Of a stretch of 7,260 bases of DNA, positions 1-7,030 are shown piece after piece. The DNA comes from Oscillospiraceae bacterium (lineage in GTDB: Bacteria; Bacillota; Clostridia; Oscillospirales; Ruminococcaceae), in the NCBI GenBank assembly GCA_029240015.1, contig JARBTU010000081.1, positions 1 through 7,260 on the forward strand, given 5' to 3'. Made by a program: the position numbers and the translations under genes. Below the pieces are notes generated by a model. It saw only the letters and a list, made by a program, of their open reading frames with translations. It had not been told where the DNA came from and ran no database searches. Each line of letters opens with the position of its first letter. Position 1 is the first letter of the stretch.

Positions 1-2316
1 CTGACCTGTTGCGAAACTGCGTCCCAATTAGCACTTAATTTGTCTCCCTCGTCTGATTTTGAAGAAGTAAAGAAAGAAATCAGCAAAACAAATGACACAT
101 TGAGTCTTACGATTCGGTTCGGAACGCCTTCGTTTTTTAATATGAAAAATCCGGCAAACGATATCAAACGTTGCTGTGCAGGAGGAGTTCTTAACACACG
201 GGAACTTTTAAACATTGCACTTATTTTAAGGCAGATGCGTATCCTTTCGGAATGGTATCAGCAATGTGAGAATATACCTAATTCATTGGAAGAGAACTTC
301 TCGCTTTTAGAGACAAACCGTGCTTTGGAGAAAAAAATTTCCTCGGCAATTATTGCTGAAGATGAGATTGACGACAATGCAAGTGCTGAACTTTCTCAAA
401 TCAGGAGAAAGATTAAAAATATTGGAATGAAAGCGAGGGAACATCTTGAAAAAATGATTCGTTCATCCACGTATCAGAAGTTTTTGCAGGAACAAATTAT
501 TACGATGCGTGATGGAAGATTCGTTGTTCCCGTGAAAGCGGAACACAAAAATGATATCAGTGGTATGGTTCACGATACTTCGTCCAGCGGCGCCACCTTT
601 TTTATTGAACCTGCGTCGGTTGTGGAAGCAAACAACGAAATTCGCGTTTTGGAGATCAAAGAAAAAGCAGAGATTGAAAGAATACTGGCGGAGCTCTCTG
701 CTGAATGTGCGGGCTCGGCGGATATTATTACCTATGGATTTGAACAGACTATTGAACTGAACTTATATTTTGCCAAAGCCAACCTTGCCGCAAGGATGAA
801 AGCCACTATGCCGAAAATTTGTGATAACGGGAAGATTTTTCTTAAAAAGGCAAGGCACCCGCTCATTGATTCGGACAAAGTAGTTCCCATTAATATTGAA
901 CTTGGCGACCATTACTCCAGCCTTGTGATAACGGGTCCGAATACAGGCGGAAAAACGGTTACGTTAAAGACGCTTGGTCTGTTGACATTAATGACCATGT
1001 GCGGTCTTTTGATTCCTGTTGCAGATGACAGCTTGATTTCTATTTTTGACAAAATCTTAGTGGATATAGGCGATGAACAAAGCATTGAGCAAAGTTTGTC
1101 CACTTTTTCGGCGCACATGACCAACATTATATCCATCATAGAAAATGCCGATTGCTTTTCACTGGTACTGGTGGATGAATTGGGTTCGGGAACAGACCCT
1201 GTGGAAGGGGCCGCGCTGGCAATTTCTATCTTAGAAAAATTGAGGGGAAAAGGCTGTAAAGTTGCGGCAACGACCCATTATGCGGAGCTAAAAGTTTACG
1301 CTTTGCAAACTGAAAAAGTTGAGAATGCGTGTTGTGAATTTGATGTCGAAACATTACGCCCGACCTATCGCTTGTTGATAGGGGTACCGGGGCGTTCCAA
1401 CGCTTTTGCGATTTCCAAAAAGCTAGGGTTGGAAGAAGATATCCTTCAAATGGCAAACAAGCTGGTATCAACCGAGAACAAGCGGTTTGAAGATGTTGTT
1501 GACAGCCTTGAAAAAGCTCGGCAGGGTTATGAGCAAAAACTTAGCGAAACAGAATTTTTAAATCGAACAGTGTCACAACAAAAGCAAGAGCTTGAAAGAT
1601 TAAAATCAGAACTTGAAAAGCAAAAAGAAATTGAAATCGAAAAAGCCCGTCAAAAAGCGCAGCGATTGGTGGATAGTGTAAGCCTAGAATCCCAAAAGCT
1701 GATTGACGAGCTTGAAAATATCAGAAAAGAAAAAGATAAAGCAGATTTTTCCCAAATGGCATTGCGCGCAAAATCACAGCTCAAAAACCGCGTCGGAAAG
1801 CTTTATGATCAAGCCAATCCGGTAAAAGAGCGAAAAGATAATGAATATGTTCTTCCAAGACCACTTAAAATCGGGGATACGGTTTTAATCTTTGATATTG
1901 ACAAAAAAGGGACTGTTCTGTCTTTGCCTGACAAGTCGGAAAATGTAATGGTTCAGGCGGGGATTATGAAAATAAGGGTTTCGATGAAAAATCTAAGACT
2001 GATTGAAGACCACGGTAACTATCAAGTTTCAGGGAAAACGACAAGGAGCATCCAAAGCAAAAGCGAACGGGTAGTCAAAACCGAAATTGACTTAAGAGGG
2101 CAGATGGTCGATGAAGCTTTGATGAATCTGGATATGTTTATTGATAATGCGGTGCTGTCCGGCGTCACACATATCAACATCATCCACGGAAAAGGAACTG
2201 GTGCATTAAGAGCGGGCATTCAGCAGCCTTTGAAAAAGCACAAAAGTATACGATCTTACCGATTGGGTGTGTTCGGTGAAGGTGAAAACGGCGTTACAAT
2301 TGCAGAACTGAAATAG
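1..2316 (+). CDS. mutS2: Endonuclease MutS2 / ribosome-rescue ATPase, 5'-truncated by window edge
   Basis: The reading frame is open from base 1, so the TTG at base 40 is not the true start. The visible 771 residues begin where B. subtilis MutS2 (about 785 aa) is already about 15-20 residues in. Using visible residue numbers: an N-terminal MutS-like core and lever region (about 1-270) lacks the mismatch-recognition domain, as in all MutS2. An ABC-type ATPase follows, with Walker A GPNTGGKT (312-319), the motif IGDEQSIEQSLSTF (356-369), Walker B ending in D392-E393, and TTHY (424-427). Then come a charged coiled coil (about 501-590), a KOW-like beta domain (about 621-670) and a C-terminal Smr domain with EIDLRG (695-700) and IHGKGTGALR (728-737). 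Family knowledge: MutS2 dimers act on branched DNA and, in B. subtilis, bind collided ribosomes. Which role dominates here is not shown by the sequence. All ATPase motifs are intact. The gene converges with yunB. Confidence 0.96.
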   Translation: MTCCETASQLALNLSPSSDFEEVKKEISKTNDTLSLTIRFGTPSFFNMKNPANDIKRCCAGGVLNTRELLNIALILRQMRILSEWYQQCENIPNSLEENFSLLETNRALEKKISSAIIAEDEIDDNASAELSQIRRKIKNIGMKAREHLEKMIRSSTYQKFLQEQIITMRDGRFVVPVKAEHKNDISGMVHDTSSSGATFFIEPASVVEANNEIRVLEIKEKAEIERILAELSAECAGSADIITYGFEQTIELNLYFAKANLAARMKATMPKICDNGKIFLKKARHPLIDSDKVVPINIELGDHYSSLVITGPNTGGKTVTLKTLGLLTLMTMCGLLIPVADDSLISIFDKILVDIGDEQSIEQSLSTFSAHMTNIISIIENADCFSLVLVDELGSGTDPVEGAALAISILEKLRGKGCKVAATTHYAELKVYALQTEKVENACCEFDVETLRPTYRLLIGVPGRSNAFAISKKLGLEEDILQMANKLVSTENKRFEDVVDSLEKARQGYEQKLSETEFLNRTVSQQKQELERLKSELEKQKEIEIEKARQKAQRLVDSVSLESQKLIDELENIRKEKDKADFSQMALRAKSQLKNRVGKLYDQANPVKERKDNEYVLPRPLKIGDTVLIFDIDKKGTVLSLPDKSENVMVQAGIMKIRVSMKNLRLIEDHGNYQVSGKTTRSIQSKSERVVKTEIDLRGQMVDEALMNLDMFIDNAVLSGVTHINIIHGKGTGALRAGIQQPLKKHKSIRSYRLGVFGEGENGVTIAELK

Positions 2317-2318
2317 CT

Positions 2319-3014
2319 TCATTTTAGGTTTGGTATCGGCTTATCATACGCATTGGTTTTGTCTAACAGTTCTTGATCTTCGGATATGATTTGGGTGTAG
2401 TATTCAGGTACTACGCCCACTATTATTGTTTCTGCAATAATGAAATTGGACGGAACAGTGACTGTTGTTGTATAGCCCGGAATGACGGCGGAAATGGTCA
2501 CTTGTATGTTCATAATAATTTGATGAAGAGTTTGGTTTATTCCTGTGCTTTCAAATTTGCTGATAAGCTGAGTTTTCACGCTTCCGCTTGGAATGAGCCT
2601 GAATTCAATTCCCGGGCCATGCCCTGAGAGCACCTGTGTTCCCAAAAGAGTACCGAGAGGGACTTTCATTTCTACTCTTGTGATTTTCGACATGTTTTCC
2701 AGAATTGAACTGGTGATATTGGATTTTAAGTGATTGATATTAATAATATTTGTTTCTATGGAGGACACTGTTCCATCCTCATTTTTAGAGACAGCGACCA
2801 AATCTTTGTATGTAAATCCAATGTTGTTGATCGTGTTGTAAAAAGAATCGTTGATTGCTTTGGTCGCAATGACCTGCGCCCTATATCCTGCGATTGTTTT
2901 GATAGTCGGGCGGAACATGCGGTCTGTCGTAAAAACAATAAGCAATAAAACAAGAAAAACACAGAGCATTTTTATAAAAGCAAACTTTAGTTTTCTTTTT
3001 TTCAATCGATCCAT
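2319..3014 (-). CDS. yunB: Sporulation protein YunB
   Basis: A 231-residue protein. A short basic N-terminus (RLKKRKLK) is followed by one hydrophobic segment (about residues 11-29, rich in L, V, F), giving a likely N-in single-pass membrane anchor with the rest outside the cytoplasm. The conserved core reads VPLGTLLGTQVLSG (118-131), then GPGIEFRLIPSGS (133-145) and TGINQTLHQI (157-166). I recognise this as the YunB family signature. In B. subtilis yunB is expressed under sigma-E in the mother cell and is needed for efficient sporulation; its biochemical role is unknown. The start is ATG at 3014 because a perfect AGGAGG lies 7 bases upstream. An in-frame ATG at 3035 would read that Shine-Dalgarno as codons and has no site of its own. 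The stop lies 2 bases from the mutS2 stop, tail to tail. It is transcribed divergently from ligA and is probably monocistronic. Confidence 0.93.
   Translation of the reverse strand: MDRLKKRKLKFAFIKMLCVFLVLLLIVFTTDRMFRPTIKTIAGYRAQVIATKAINDSFYNTINNIGFTYKDLVAVSKNEDGTVSSIETNIININHLKSNITSSILENMSKITRVEMKVPLGTLLGTQVLSGHGPGIEFRLIPSGSVKTQLISKFESTGINQTLHQIIMNIQVTISAVIPGYTTTVTVPSNFIIAETIIVGVVPEYYTQIISEDQELLDKTNAYDKPIPNLK
2392..2419 (+). terminator. Hairpin that may terminate mutS2 transcription, inside antisense of yunB
   Basis: An inverted repeat has arms TGGGTGTAGTA (2392-2402) and TACTACGCCCA (2409-2419) around the 6-base loop TTCAGG. In RNA read from the + strand all 11 pairs form, ten Watson-Crick and one U-G (2396 with 2415). 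In the yunB mRNA that same position is a C-A mismatch. The + strand is followed by a T-rich but interrupted tract (2421-2433). It starts 75 bases after the mutS2 stop, and no better candidate lies nearer. The bases also encode YunB residues about 199-208, so the structure could be a coding coincidence. The U tract is weak for a classical intrinsic terminator. Confidence 0.35.
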
Positions 3015-3021
3015 TAAAAAG

Positions 3022-3027
3022 CCTCCT
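3022..3027 (-). promoter_or_regulatory. Shine-Dalgarno of yunB (decides the start)
   Basis: On the minus strand this reads AGGAGG, a perfect anti-16S match, with 7 bases to the ATG at 3014. It sets the YunB start there, because the longer reading frame from 3035 would run through the site itself. Confidence 0.9.
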
Positions 3028-3055
3028 GTATGCACTTGTTTTATGTCTACATAGC

Positions 3056-3085
3056 ATTATATGAAAAAAGCTCGAAAAAAGTGAT
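3056..3085 (-). promoter_or_regulatory. Candidate sporulation (sigma-E-like) promoter of yunB
   Basis: On the minus strand CATATAAT (3063-3056) differs by one base from the sigma-E -10 consensus CATACAAT. A weak -35-like ATCACTT (3085-3079) lies 15 bases upstream. Transcription would begin near 3049, giving a leader of about 35 bases to the ATG. The sigma-E assignment rests on the -10 match plus knowledge of B. subtilis yunB control. The same box also resembles a sigma-A TATAAT, but no good TTGACA lies at the right distance. The -35 match is poor. Confidence 0.4.
3063..3081. repeat. Tandem GAAAAAAG direct repeat in the yunB promoter region
   Basis: GAAAAAAG occurs at 3063-3070 and again at 3074-3081, 11 bases apart start to start, about one helical turn. 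A third run of six A lies at 3092-3097. The two copies fall between the candidate -10 and -35 boxes of yunB. A-tracts phased by about one turn can bend DNA. They may instead be chance in AT-rich DNA. Confidence 0.5.
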
Positions 3086-3135
3086 ATTTTTAAAAAAGTT
3101 ATATTTCATGCTCATCCTTAAATCGCTAAAATATA

Positions 3136-3165
3136 TTGTTAAAGGAGAGAAAATTGTGGTATAAT
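3136..3165 (+). promoter_or_regulatory. Sigma-A-type extended -10 promoter of ligA-gatCAB
   Basis: The -35 box is TTGTTA (3136-3141), then an 18-base spacer, then a perfect TATAAT -10 (3160-3165). TGG (3157-3159) directly before it gives the TGn extended -10 element. Predicted start is near 3172, leaving a leader of about 64 bases before the ligA ATG. Nothing else in the 221-base divergent region matches as well on this strand. This suggests constitutive housekeeping transcription. Confidence 0.7.
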
Positions 3166-3202
3166 AAAAAAATATAGATTCATTTTAAAATATAAAAAGT
3201 GT

Positions 3203-3217
3203 GGTTAATATATTACC
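3203..3217 (+). repeat. Near-palindrome in the ligA leader
   Basis: GGTTAATATATTACC is a perfect 14-base palindrome apart from one extra T. It lies about 30 bases into the predicted ligA leader, directly before five T (3218-3222) and the ligA ribosome binding site. As RNA it would give only a short, AU-rich, bulged stem, so it is a weak attenuator candidate. As DNA it could be a small operator. No function is demonstrated. Confidence 0.3.
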
Positions 3218-3222
3218 TTTTT

Positions 3223-3227
3223 GGGAG
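3223..3227 (+). promoter_or_regulatory. Shine-Dalgarno of ligA (decides the start)
   Basis: GGGAG lies 8 bases before ATG 3236. The alternative in-frame TTG at 3221 overlaps the site and has no purine-rich sequence before it (the preceding bases are pyrimidine- and AT-rich), so ATG 3236 is preferred. Confidence 0.7.
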
Positions 3228-3235
3228 CAGCATTT

Positions 3236-5227
3236 ATGGAAATTGAGATTGCAAAAAAAAGAGCGCTTGAATTAAAAGAAGCGATTGATTATCATAACAA
3301 CAGATATTATGCTCTGGACGACCCGCAGATTAGTGATTATGAATATGATATGCTTTTACAAGAATTAAAACAGATTGAACAGGAGTATCCTGATCTCATA
3401 ACGAGTGATAGCCCTACCGTTCGTGTGGGAGGAGAAGCACTGAACCTTTTTGAAAAAGTTAAACATCTCGTGCAGATGGGAAGCCTGCAGGATGTTTTTG
3501 ACCAAAAGGAACTCTATGCTTTTGATACAAGGGTGAGAAATCAGGTTTCAAATCCCGTTTATGTTGTCGAGCCTAAGATTGACGGGTTGTCGGTTTCGCT
3601 TGAATATCAGAATGGATTATTTGTAAGAGGATCAACGCGCGGAGATGGATTTGTAGGGGAAGATGTAACGAATAATTTAAAAACAATCGGTTCAATTCCC
3701 CTTAAATTAAAGCAAAATATAGAGTTTCTTGAAGTAAGAGGTGAGGTGTTTATGCCTCATCATGTTTTTTTGGAACTGGTAAAACAGCAGGAAATTAACG
3801 AGGAAACGCCCTTTAAAAATCCAAGAAATGCTGCTGCCGGTTCTTTAAGGCAGAAAGACCCTAAAATTGCAGCAAAGAGAAAATTGGATATCTATGTATT
3901 CAATATTCAGCAAGTCGTTGGAAAAGACATCAAAACCCATAAAGAATCACTCGATTTTCTGACCGAACTGGGCTTTAAAACATCGCCGTCGTATAATACT
4001 TTCGAAACAATGGAAGATGCTATAAAAGAAATTGAAAAAATAGGGGAAAACAGAGGAAAGTATACATTCGATATAGATGGTGCCGTGATAAAGGTGAATG
4101 ATTTTTCTCAAAGGGAGCTTTTAGGCTCCACTTCTAAATTTCCCAAATGGGCGGTTGCTTTTAAGTATCCTCCCGAAGAAAAAGAAACAACATTGTTAGA
4201 TATCCGAATTAATGTAGGGAGAACAGGTGCATTAACTCCTACAGCTATTTTCGAACCGATAACTCTTGCAGGAACAACCGTCAGCCGCGCTGTTTTGCAT
4301 AACCAAAGTTTTATTGAAGAAAAGCAGATTGCAATTGGAGATACCATTATCGTCAGAAAAGCGGGAGACATCATACCGGAAGTCGTTTCAGTCAAAGCGC
4401 ATAACAGGAATTCGACTGTATATCAAATTCCTCAAAACTGCCCCGTTTGCGGTGTGGAATGTTCAAAAATAGACGATGAGGCCGCAATTCGTTGTACCAA
4501 CCCGGAATGTCCTGCAACACTACTTCGGAATATTATTCACTTTGCTTCAAGAAATGCGATGAATATTGACGGATTAGGCGTTGCCATCGTGGAGCTTCTG
4601 GTTGACCAAAAGCTTATCGAATCAAGTGCGGATTTGTATTCTTTAAAAGCAGAAGACGTTGAAAAACTTGAACGCATGGGTGAAAAGAGTGCAAAAAATT
4701 TGATTGAGGCCATGGAGAAATCCAAAAGCAATGATCTATCAAAATTTATTTTTGGATTAGGCATCAGAAACATTGGTCAAAAAGCGGCGGAACTATTGTG
4801 TGACAGTTTTCCTTCTATAGACTTAATTATGTCGGCAACACAAGAAGAAATTACACAGATTGATGGTTTTGGAGATACGATGGCACAAAGCGTTGTGGAA
4901 TTTTTTAAATTGCCGCAAACACAACATCTGATTGAGAAATTTAAAAATGCAGGGCTGAATCTTACTCGAGAGCAAAAACAAAAAAGAACGACGTTCTTAG
5001 ATCTTACCTTTGTTTTGACAGGAACTTTGCCAACCTATACAAGAGATCAGGCAAAAGAAATTATCGAAGAATTGGGCGGCAAAGTGAGTGGTTCTGTGTC
5101 TAAAAAGACCAGTTATGTTTTAGCGGGAGAGGACGCAGGAAGCAAACTTACCAAAGCAGAATCTTTAGGTATCCCTGTGATTGACGAGCAGGAATTTTTA
5201 AAGATGGCTGAAGTTGAAAAAGAATGA
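3236..5227 (+). CDS. ligA: NAD-dependent DNA ligase LigA
   Basis: A 663-residue protein, close to the usual 665-670. It seals nicks with a 3'-OH and 5'-phosphate in replication and repair, using NAD+ as AMP donor. Domains in order: Ia, which binds NMN (about 1-65, with YYALDDPQISDYEYD); adenylation domain with the SLQDVF segment (83-88), the catalytic lysine K114 in EPKIDG, R131/R135 in RGSTRGDG, E170 in VRGE, K287 in GAVIKVN and K310 in AFKYP; OB fold (about 316-395); a four-cysteine zinc finger C402, C405, C420, C425; helix-hairpin-helix repeats (about 430-575); and a C-terminal BRCT domain (587 to the end) with VLTGTL and GGKVSGSVSKKT. All catalytic residues are present, so it should be active and is probably the essential replicative ligase. 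It ends in tandem in-frame stops TGA TAA, 33 bases before gatC, with no hairpin between, which suggests cotranscription. No pcrA helicase gene lies before it, unlike the pcrA-ligA arrangement in Bacillus. Confidence 0.98.
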   Translation: MEIEIAKKRALELKEAIDYHNNRYYALDDPQISDYEYDMLLQELKQIEQEYPDLITSDSPTVRVGGEALNLFEKVKHLVQMGSLQDVFDQKELYAFDTRVRNQVSNPVYVVEPKIDGLSVSLEYQNGLFVRGSTRGDGFVGEDVTNNLKTIGSIPLKLKQNIEFLEVRGEVFMPHHVFLELVKQQEINEETPFKNPRNAAAGSLRQKDPKIAAKRKLDIYVFNIQQVVGKDIKTHKESLDFLTELGFKTSPSYNTFETMEDAIKEIEKIGENRGKYTFDIDGAVIKVNDFSQRELLGSTSKFPKWAVAFKYPPEEKETTLLDIRINVGRTGALTPTAIFEPITLAGTTVSRAVLHNQSFIEEKQIAIGDTIIVRKAGDIIPEVVSVKAHNRNSTVYQIPQNCPVCGVECSKIDDEAAIRCTNPECPATLLRNIIHFASRNAMNIDGLGVAIVELLVDQKLIESSADLYSLKAEDVEKLERMGEKSAKNLIEAMEKSKSNDLSKFIFGLGIRNIGQKAAELLCDSFPSIDLIMSATQEEITQIDGFGDTMAQSVVEFFKLPQTQHLIEKFKNAGLNLTREQKQKRTTFLDLTFVLTGTLPTYTRDQAKEIIEELGGKVSGSVSKKTSYVLAGEDAGSKLTKAESLGIPVIDEQEFLKMAEVEKE

Positions 5228-5242
5228 TAAAATATATAAAAT
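5225..5242 (+). promoter_or_regulatory. Candidate secondary promoter for gatCAB over the ligA stop
   Basis: TGATAAAAT (5225-5233) has the form of an extended -10 (TGn plus TAAAAT, one mismatch to TATAAT) and starts on the ligA stop codon. Transcription would begin near 5240 and leave about 20 bases, including the full gatC ribosome binding site. An overlapping alternative is TTGAAA (5214-5219), a 17-base spacer and TAAAAT (5237-5242), but its start near 5249 would fall in the Shine-Dalgarno. AT-rich gaps yield such matches by chance. Confidence 0.3.
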
Positions 5243-5260
5243 AACAGCGGAGGAAAGCTT

Positions 5261-5530
5261 ATGAAAATCGATATTAATCACATTGCTAAACTTTCAAGAC
5301 TGAAGTTTAGCGACGACGAAGCGAAAAAGTTTGAAAACGAGATGCAGTCTATTTTGGATATGGTTGAAAATCTTCCCCCAATGGAGGACATAGGCGCGCT
5401 GATAGACCCAGAAAATCCAATGGAAATGCGAAAAGATGAAGCGGTGAATCTTTATAAACGTGATGAGCTTTTGGCGAACGCAAAACAGACCCAAGCGGGT
5501 TGTGTTGTGGTTCCGAAGGTTGTTGAATAA
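5261..5530 (+). CDS. gatC: Asp-tRNA(Asn)/Glu-tRNA(Gln) amidotransferase subunit C
   Basis: An 89-residue protein, slightly short of the usual 93-100. GatC wraps around GatA and GatB and stabilises the GatCAB complex; it carries no active site. The N-terminal helical region has the family pattern INHIAKLSRLKFSDDEA (4-20) followed by an amphipathic helix (EMQSILDMVENL). The middle has the MEMRKDEA segment (equivalent to the usual LR-D-E motif), and the C-terminus ends in VVVPKVVE, matching the family's VPKVVE ending. The usual NAP near the end is NAK here, a small variation. The start ATG is preceded by GCGGAGGA with the GGAGG core 7 bases away. It lies 33 bases after ligA and 20 bases before gatA on the same strand. 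Confidence 0.95.
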   Translation: MKIDINHIAKLSRLKFSDDEAKKFENEMQSILDMVENLPPMEDIGALIDPENPMEMRKDEAVNLYKRDELLANAKQTQAGCVVVPKVVE

Positions 5531-5550
5531 ATTTTGCGGAGGATTAATAA

Positions 5551-7014
5551 ATGGAATTATATAAAAAACCAGCTCATGAGCTTTCAAAAATGTTACGAAA
5601 TAAAGAATGCTCTGCTACTGAAATAACAGAGTCTGTATTCGAACGGATTGGCTCTGAAGAAAATAAAGTGAATGCTTATATCACGTTAAATAAAGAACAG
5701 GCTCTACACAAAGCTACTGAGGTTGATCAAAATATTGCTGATGGAAAAGATTTGCCGAGATTAGCGGGAATTCCTGTTGCTGTCAAAGATAATATCTGTA
5801 CTAAAGGAATCAGGACAAGCTGTGCATCGAAGATTCTTGAAGATTTCGTCCCTCCATATAACGCAACCGTTGTTGAAAAACTGAATAGTCAAGATATCAT
5901 CATGCCAGGGAAGCTTAACATGGATGAGTTTGCAATGGGCTCTTCCACGGAGACAAGCTTCTTCAAAAAAACGTCCAATCCATTCGACACATCCTGTGTC
6001 CCGGGAGGATCTTCAGGCGGAAGTGCTGCAGCTGTAGCTGCTTGTGAGGCAACTTTAGCGCTAGGGTCGGACACGGGAGGCTCCATCAGACAGCCTGCTG
6101 CTTTTTGCGGAATCGTAGGGCTTAAACCTACATACGGGAGCGTTTCAAGATACGGGCTTGTTGCGTTCGCTTCATCACTCGATCAAATCGGACCAATGGC
6201 TAGAAATGTAAAAGATGCGGCCATGCTCTATTCGGCGATATGCGGGAAAGACAGTCTTGATGCAACAAGTGTTCGCAAAGACTATTCAAACTTTGAAGAT
6301 AATCTTTGCAATAACCTAAAAGGGCTCAAAATAGGACTGCCTAAAGAATATTTCAGCGAAGGCATTGAGCCGGAAGTAAAAGCATCAGTGATGAATGCGG
6401 TTCAACTCTTGGAGCAAAATGGGGCAAAGATTCATCAAATCTCCTTGCCTAGTACAGATTACGCTTTAAGTGCATACTACATCATTGCAAGTGCGGAAGC
6501 TTCTTCTAATCTTGCGCGTTTTGATGGTGTAAAATATGGATACAGAACAAAAGAATACACTAATCTTATTGATATGTATGAGAAAACGAGAAGTGAAGGT
6601 TTTGGCGACGAAGTGAAACGCCGCATTATGCTTGGCACTTTTGTTTTGAGCTCAGGGTATTATGACGCTTATTATAAGAGAGCAAAATCGCTGCAAAAAA
6701 GAATCTCTTCTGAGTTTACAGAAGCTTTCTCGGGTTGTGATGTGATATTAACACCAACCACACCATATACGGCATTTAAGATTGGCCAAAACATTAATGA
6801 TCCCCTCAAGATGTATGCTTGTGATATTTGCACAGTGACCGTGAATATTGCGGGGCTCCCTGCTATTAGTATCCCTTGCGGGAGCGACAGCAAAGGGCTT
6901 CCGATAGGAATGCAGCTTATCGGTCCTAAATTTTCCGAACAAGTGTTGCTCAATACAGCATACAGCTTTGAAAATATTGTAGATGGATTTAAAGTTCCAT
7001 CTGACATCCGATAG
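5551..7014 (+). CDS. gatA: Asp-tRNA(Asn)/Glu-tRNA(Gln) amidotransferase subunit A (glutaminase)
   Basis: A 487-residue protein, near the family's usual 480-490. It hydrolyses glutamine and passes ammonia to GatB for amidation of Glu-tRNA(Gln) or Asp-tRNA(Asn) in the cytoplasm. It is a single amidase-signature domain. The Ser-cisSer-Lys triad is intact: K79 in VAVKDN, S154 in PGGSSGGSAA and S178 in SDTGGSIRQPA. R358 and D425 fall at the positions that bind glutamine in the S. aureus enzyme, as I recall its numbering, so the glutaminase site looks fully functional. The glycine- and serine-rich 151-160 and 173-181 segments are diagnostic of the amidase family. ATG 5551 has GGAGG 8 bases upstream, in the same GCGGAGGA octamer used by gatC. 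It is followed 16 bases later by gatB. A general amidase is a less likely reading because of the gatC and gatB neighbours. Confidence 0.98.
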   Translation: MELYKKPAHELSKMLRNKECSATEITESVFERIGSEENKVNAYITLNKEQALHKATEVDQNIADGKDLPRLAGIPVAVKDNICTKGIRTSCASKILEDFVPPYNATVVEKLNSQDIIMPGKLNMDEFAMGSSTETSFFKKTSNPFDTSCVPGGSSGGSAAAVAACEATLALGSDTGGSIRQPAAFCGIVGLKPTYGSVSRYGLVAFASSLDQIGPMARNVKDAAMLYSAICGKDSLDATSVRKDYSNFEDNLCNNLKGLKIGLPKEYFSEGIEPEVKASVMNAVQLLEQNGAKIHQISLPSTDYALSAYYIIASAEASSNLARFDGVKYGYRTKEYTNLIDMYEKTRSEGFGDEVKRRIMLGTFVLSSGYYDAYYKRAKSLQKRISSEFTEAFSGCDVILTPTTPYTAFKIGQNINDPLKMYACDICTVTVNIAGLPAISIPCGSDSKGLPIGMQLIGPKFSEQVLLNTAYSFENIVDGFKVPSDIR

Positions 7015-7030
7015 AAAGGGGACTAATAAA

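Noticed and set aside
40..42. TTG at 40 as the mutS2 start
   Set aside because: The frame is open back to base 1, the upstream codons align with the MutS2 N-terminus, and no ribosome binding site precedes the TTG. The gene is cut by the window edge.
178..187. Internal AGGAGG-like sequence in mutS2
   Set aside because: It encodes conserved-frame residues AGG and has no start codon at a useful distance downstream.
912..1471. Minus-strand open frames opposite mutS2, and similar frames opposite ligA and gatA
   Set aside because: They lie antisense to strongly conserved coding sequence, have no plausible ribosome binding sites and resemble no protein I know.
2255..2284. Bulged inverted repeat (CTTACCGA ... 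TCGGTGAAG) near the end of mutS2, as a yunB terminator
   Set aside because: The stem is bulged with a 10-base loop, no T run follows directly on the minus strand, and the bases encode the conserved Smr C-terminus.
2373..2948. Plus-strand open frames opposite yunB
   Set aside because: YunB on the minus strand matches its family over the full length and has a perfect Shine-Dalgarno. The opposite frames are low-complexity shadows.
3143..3178. Short reading frame (TTG at 3154, about 7 codons) behind an AGGAGA sequence
   Set aside because: It overlaps the spacer and -10 of the proposed ligA promoter, so it lies mostly upstream of the transcript start. The purine-rich run is probably chance.
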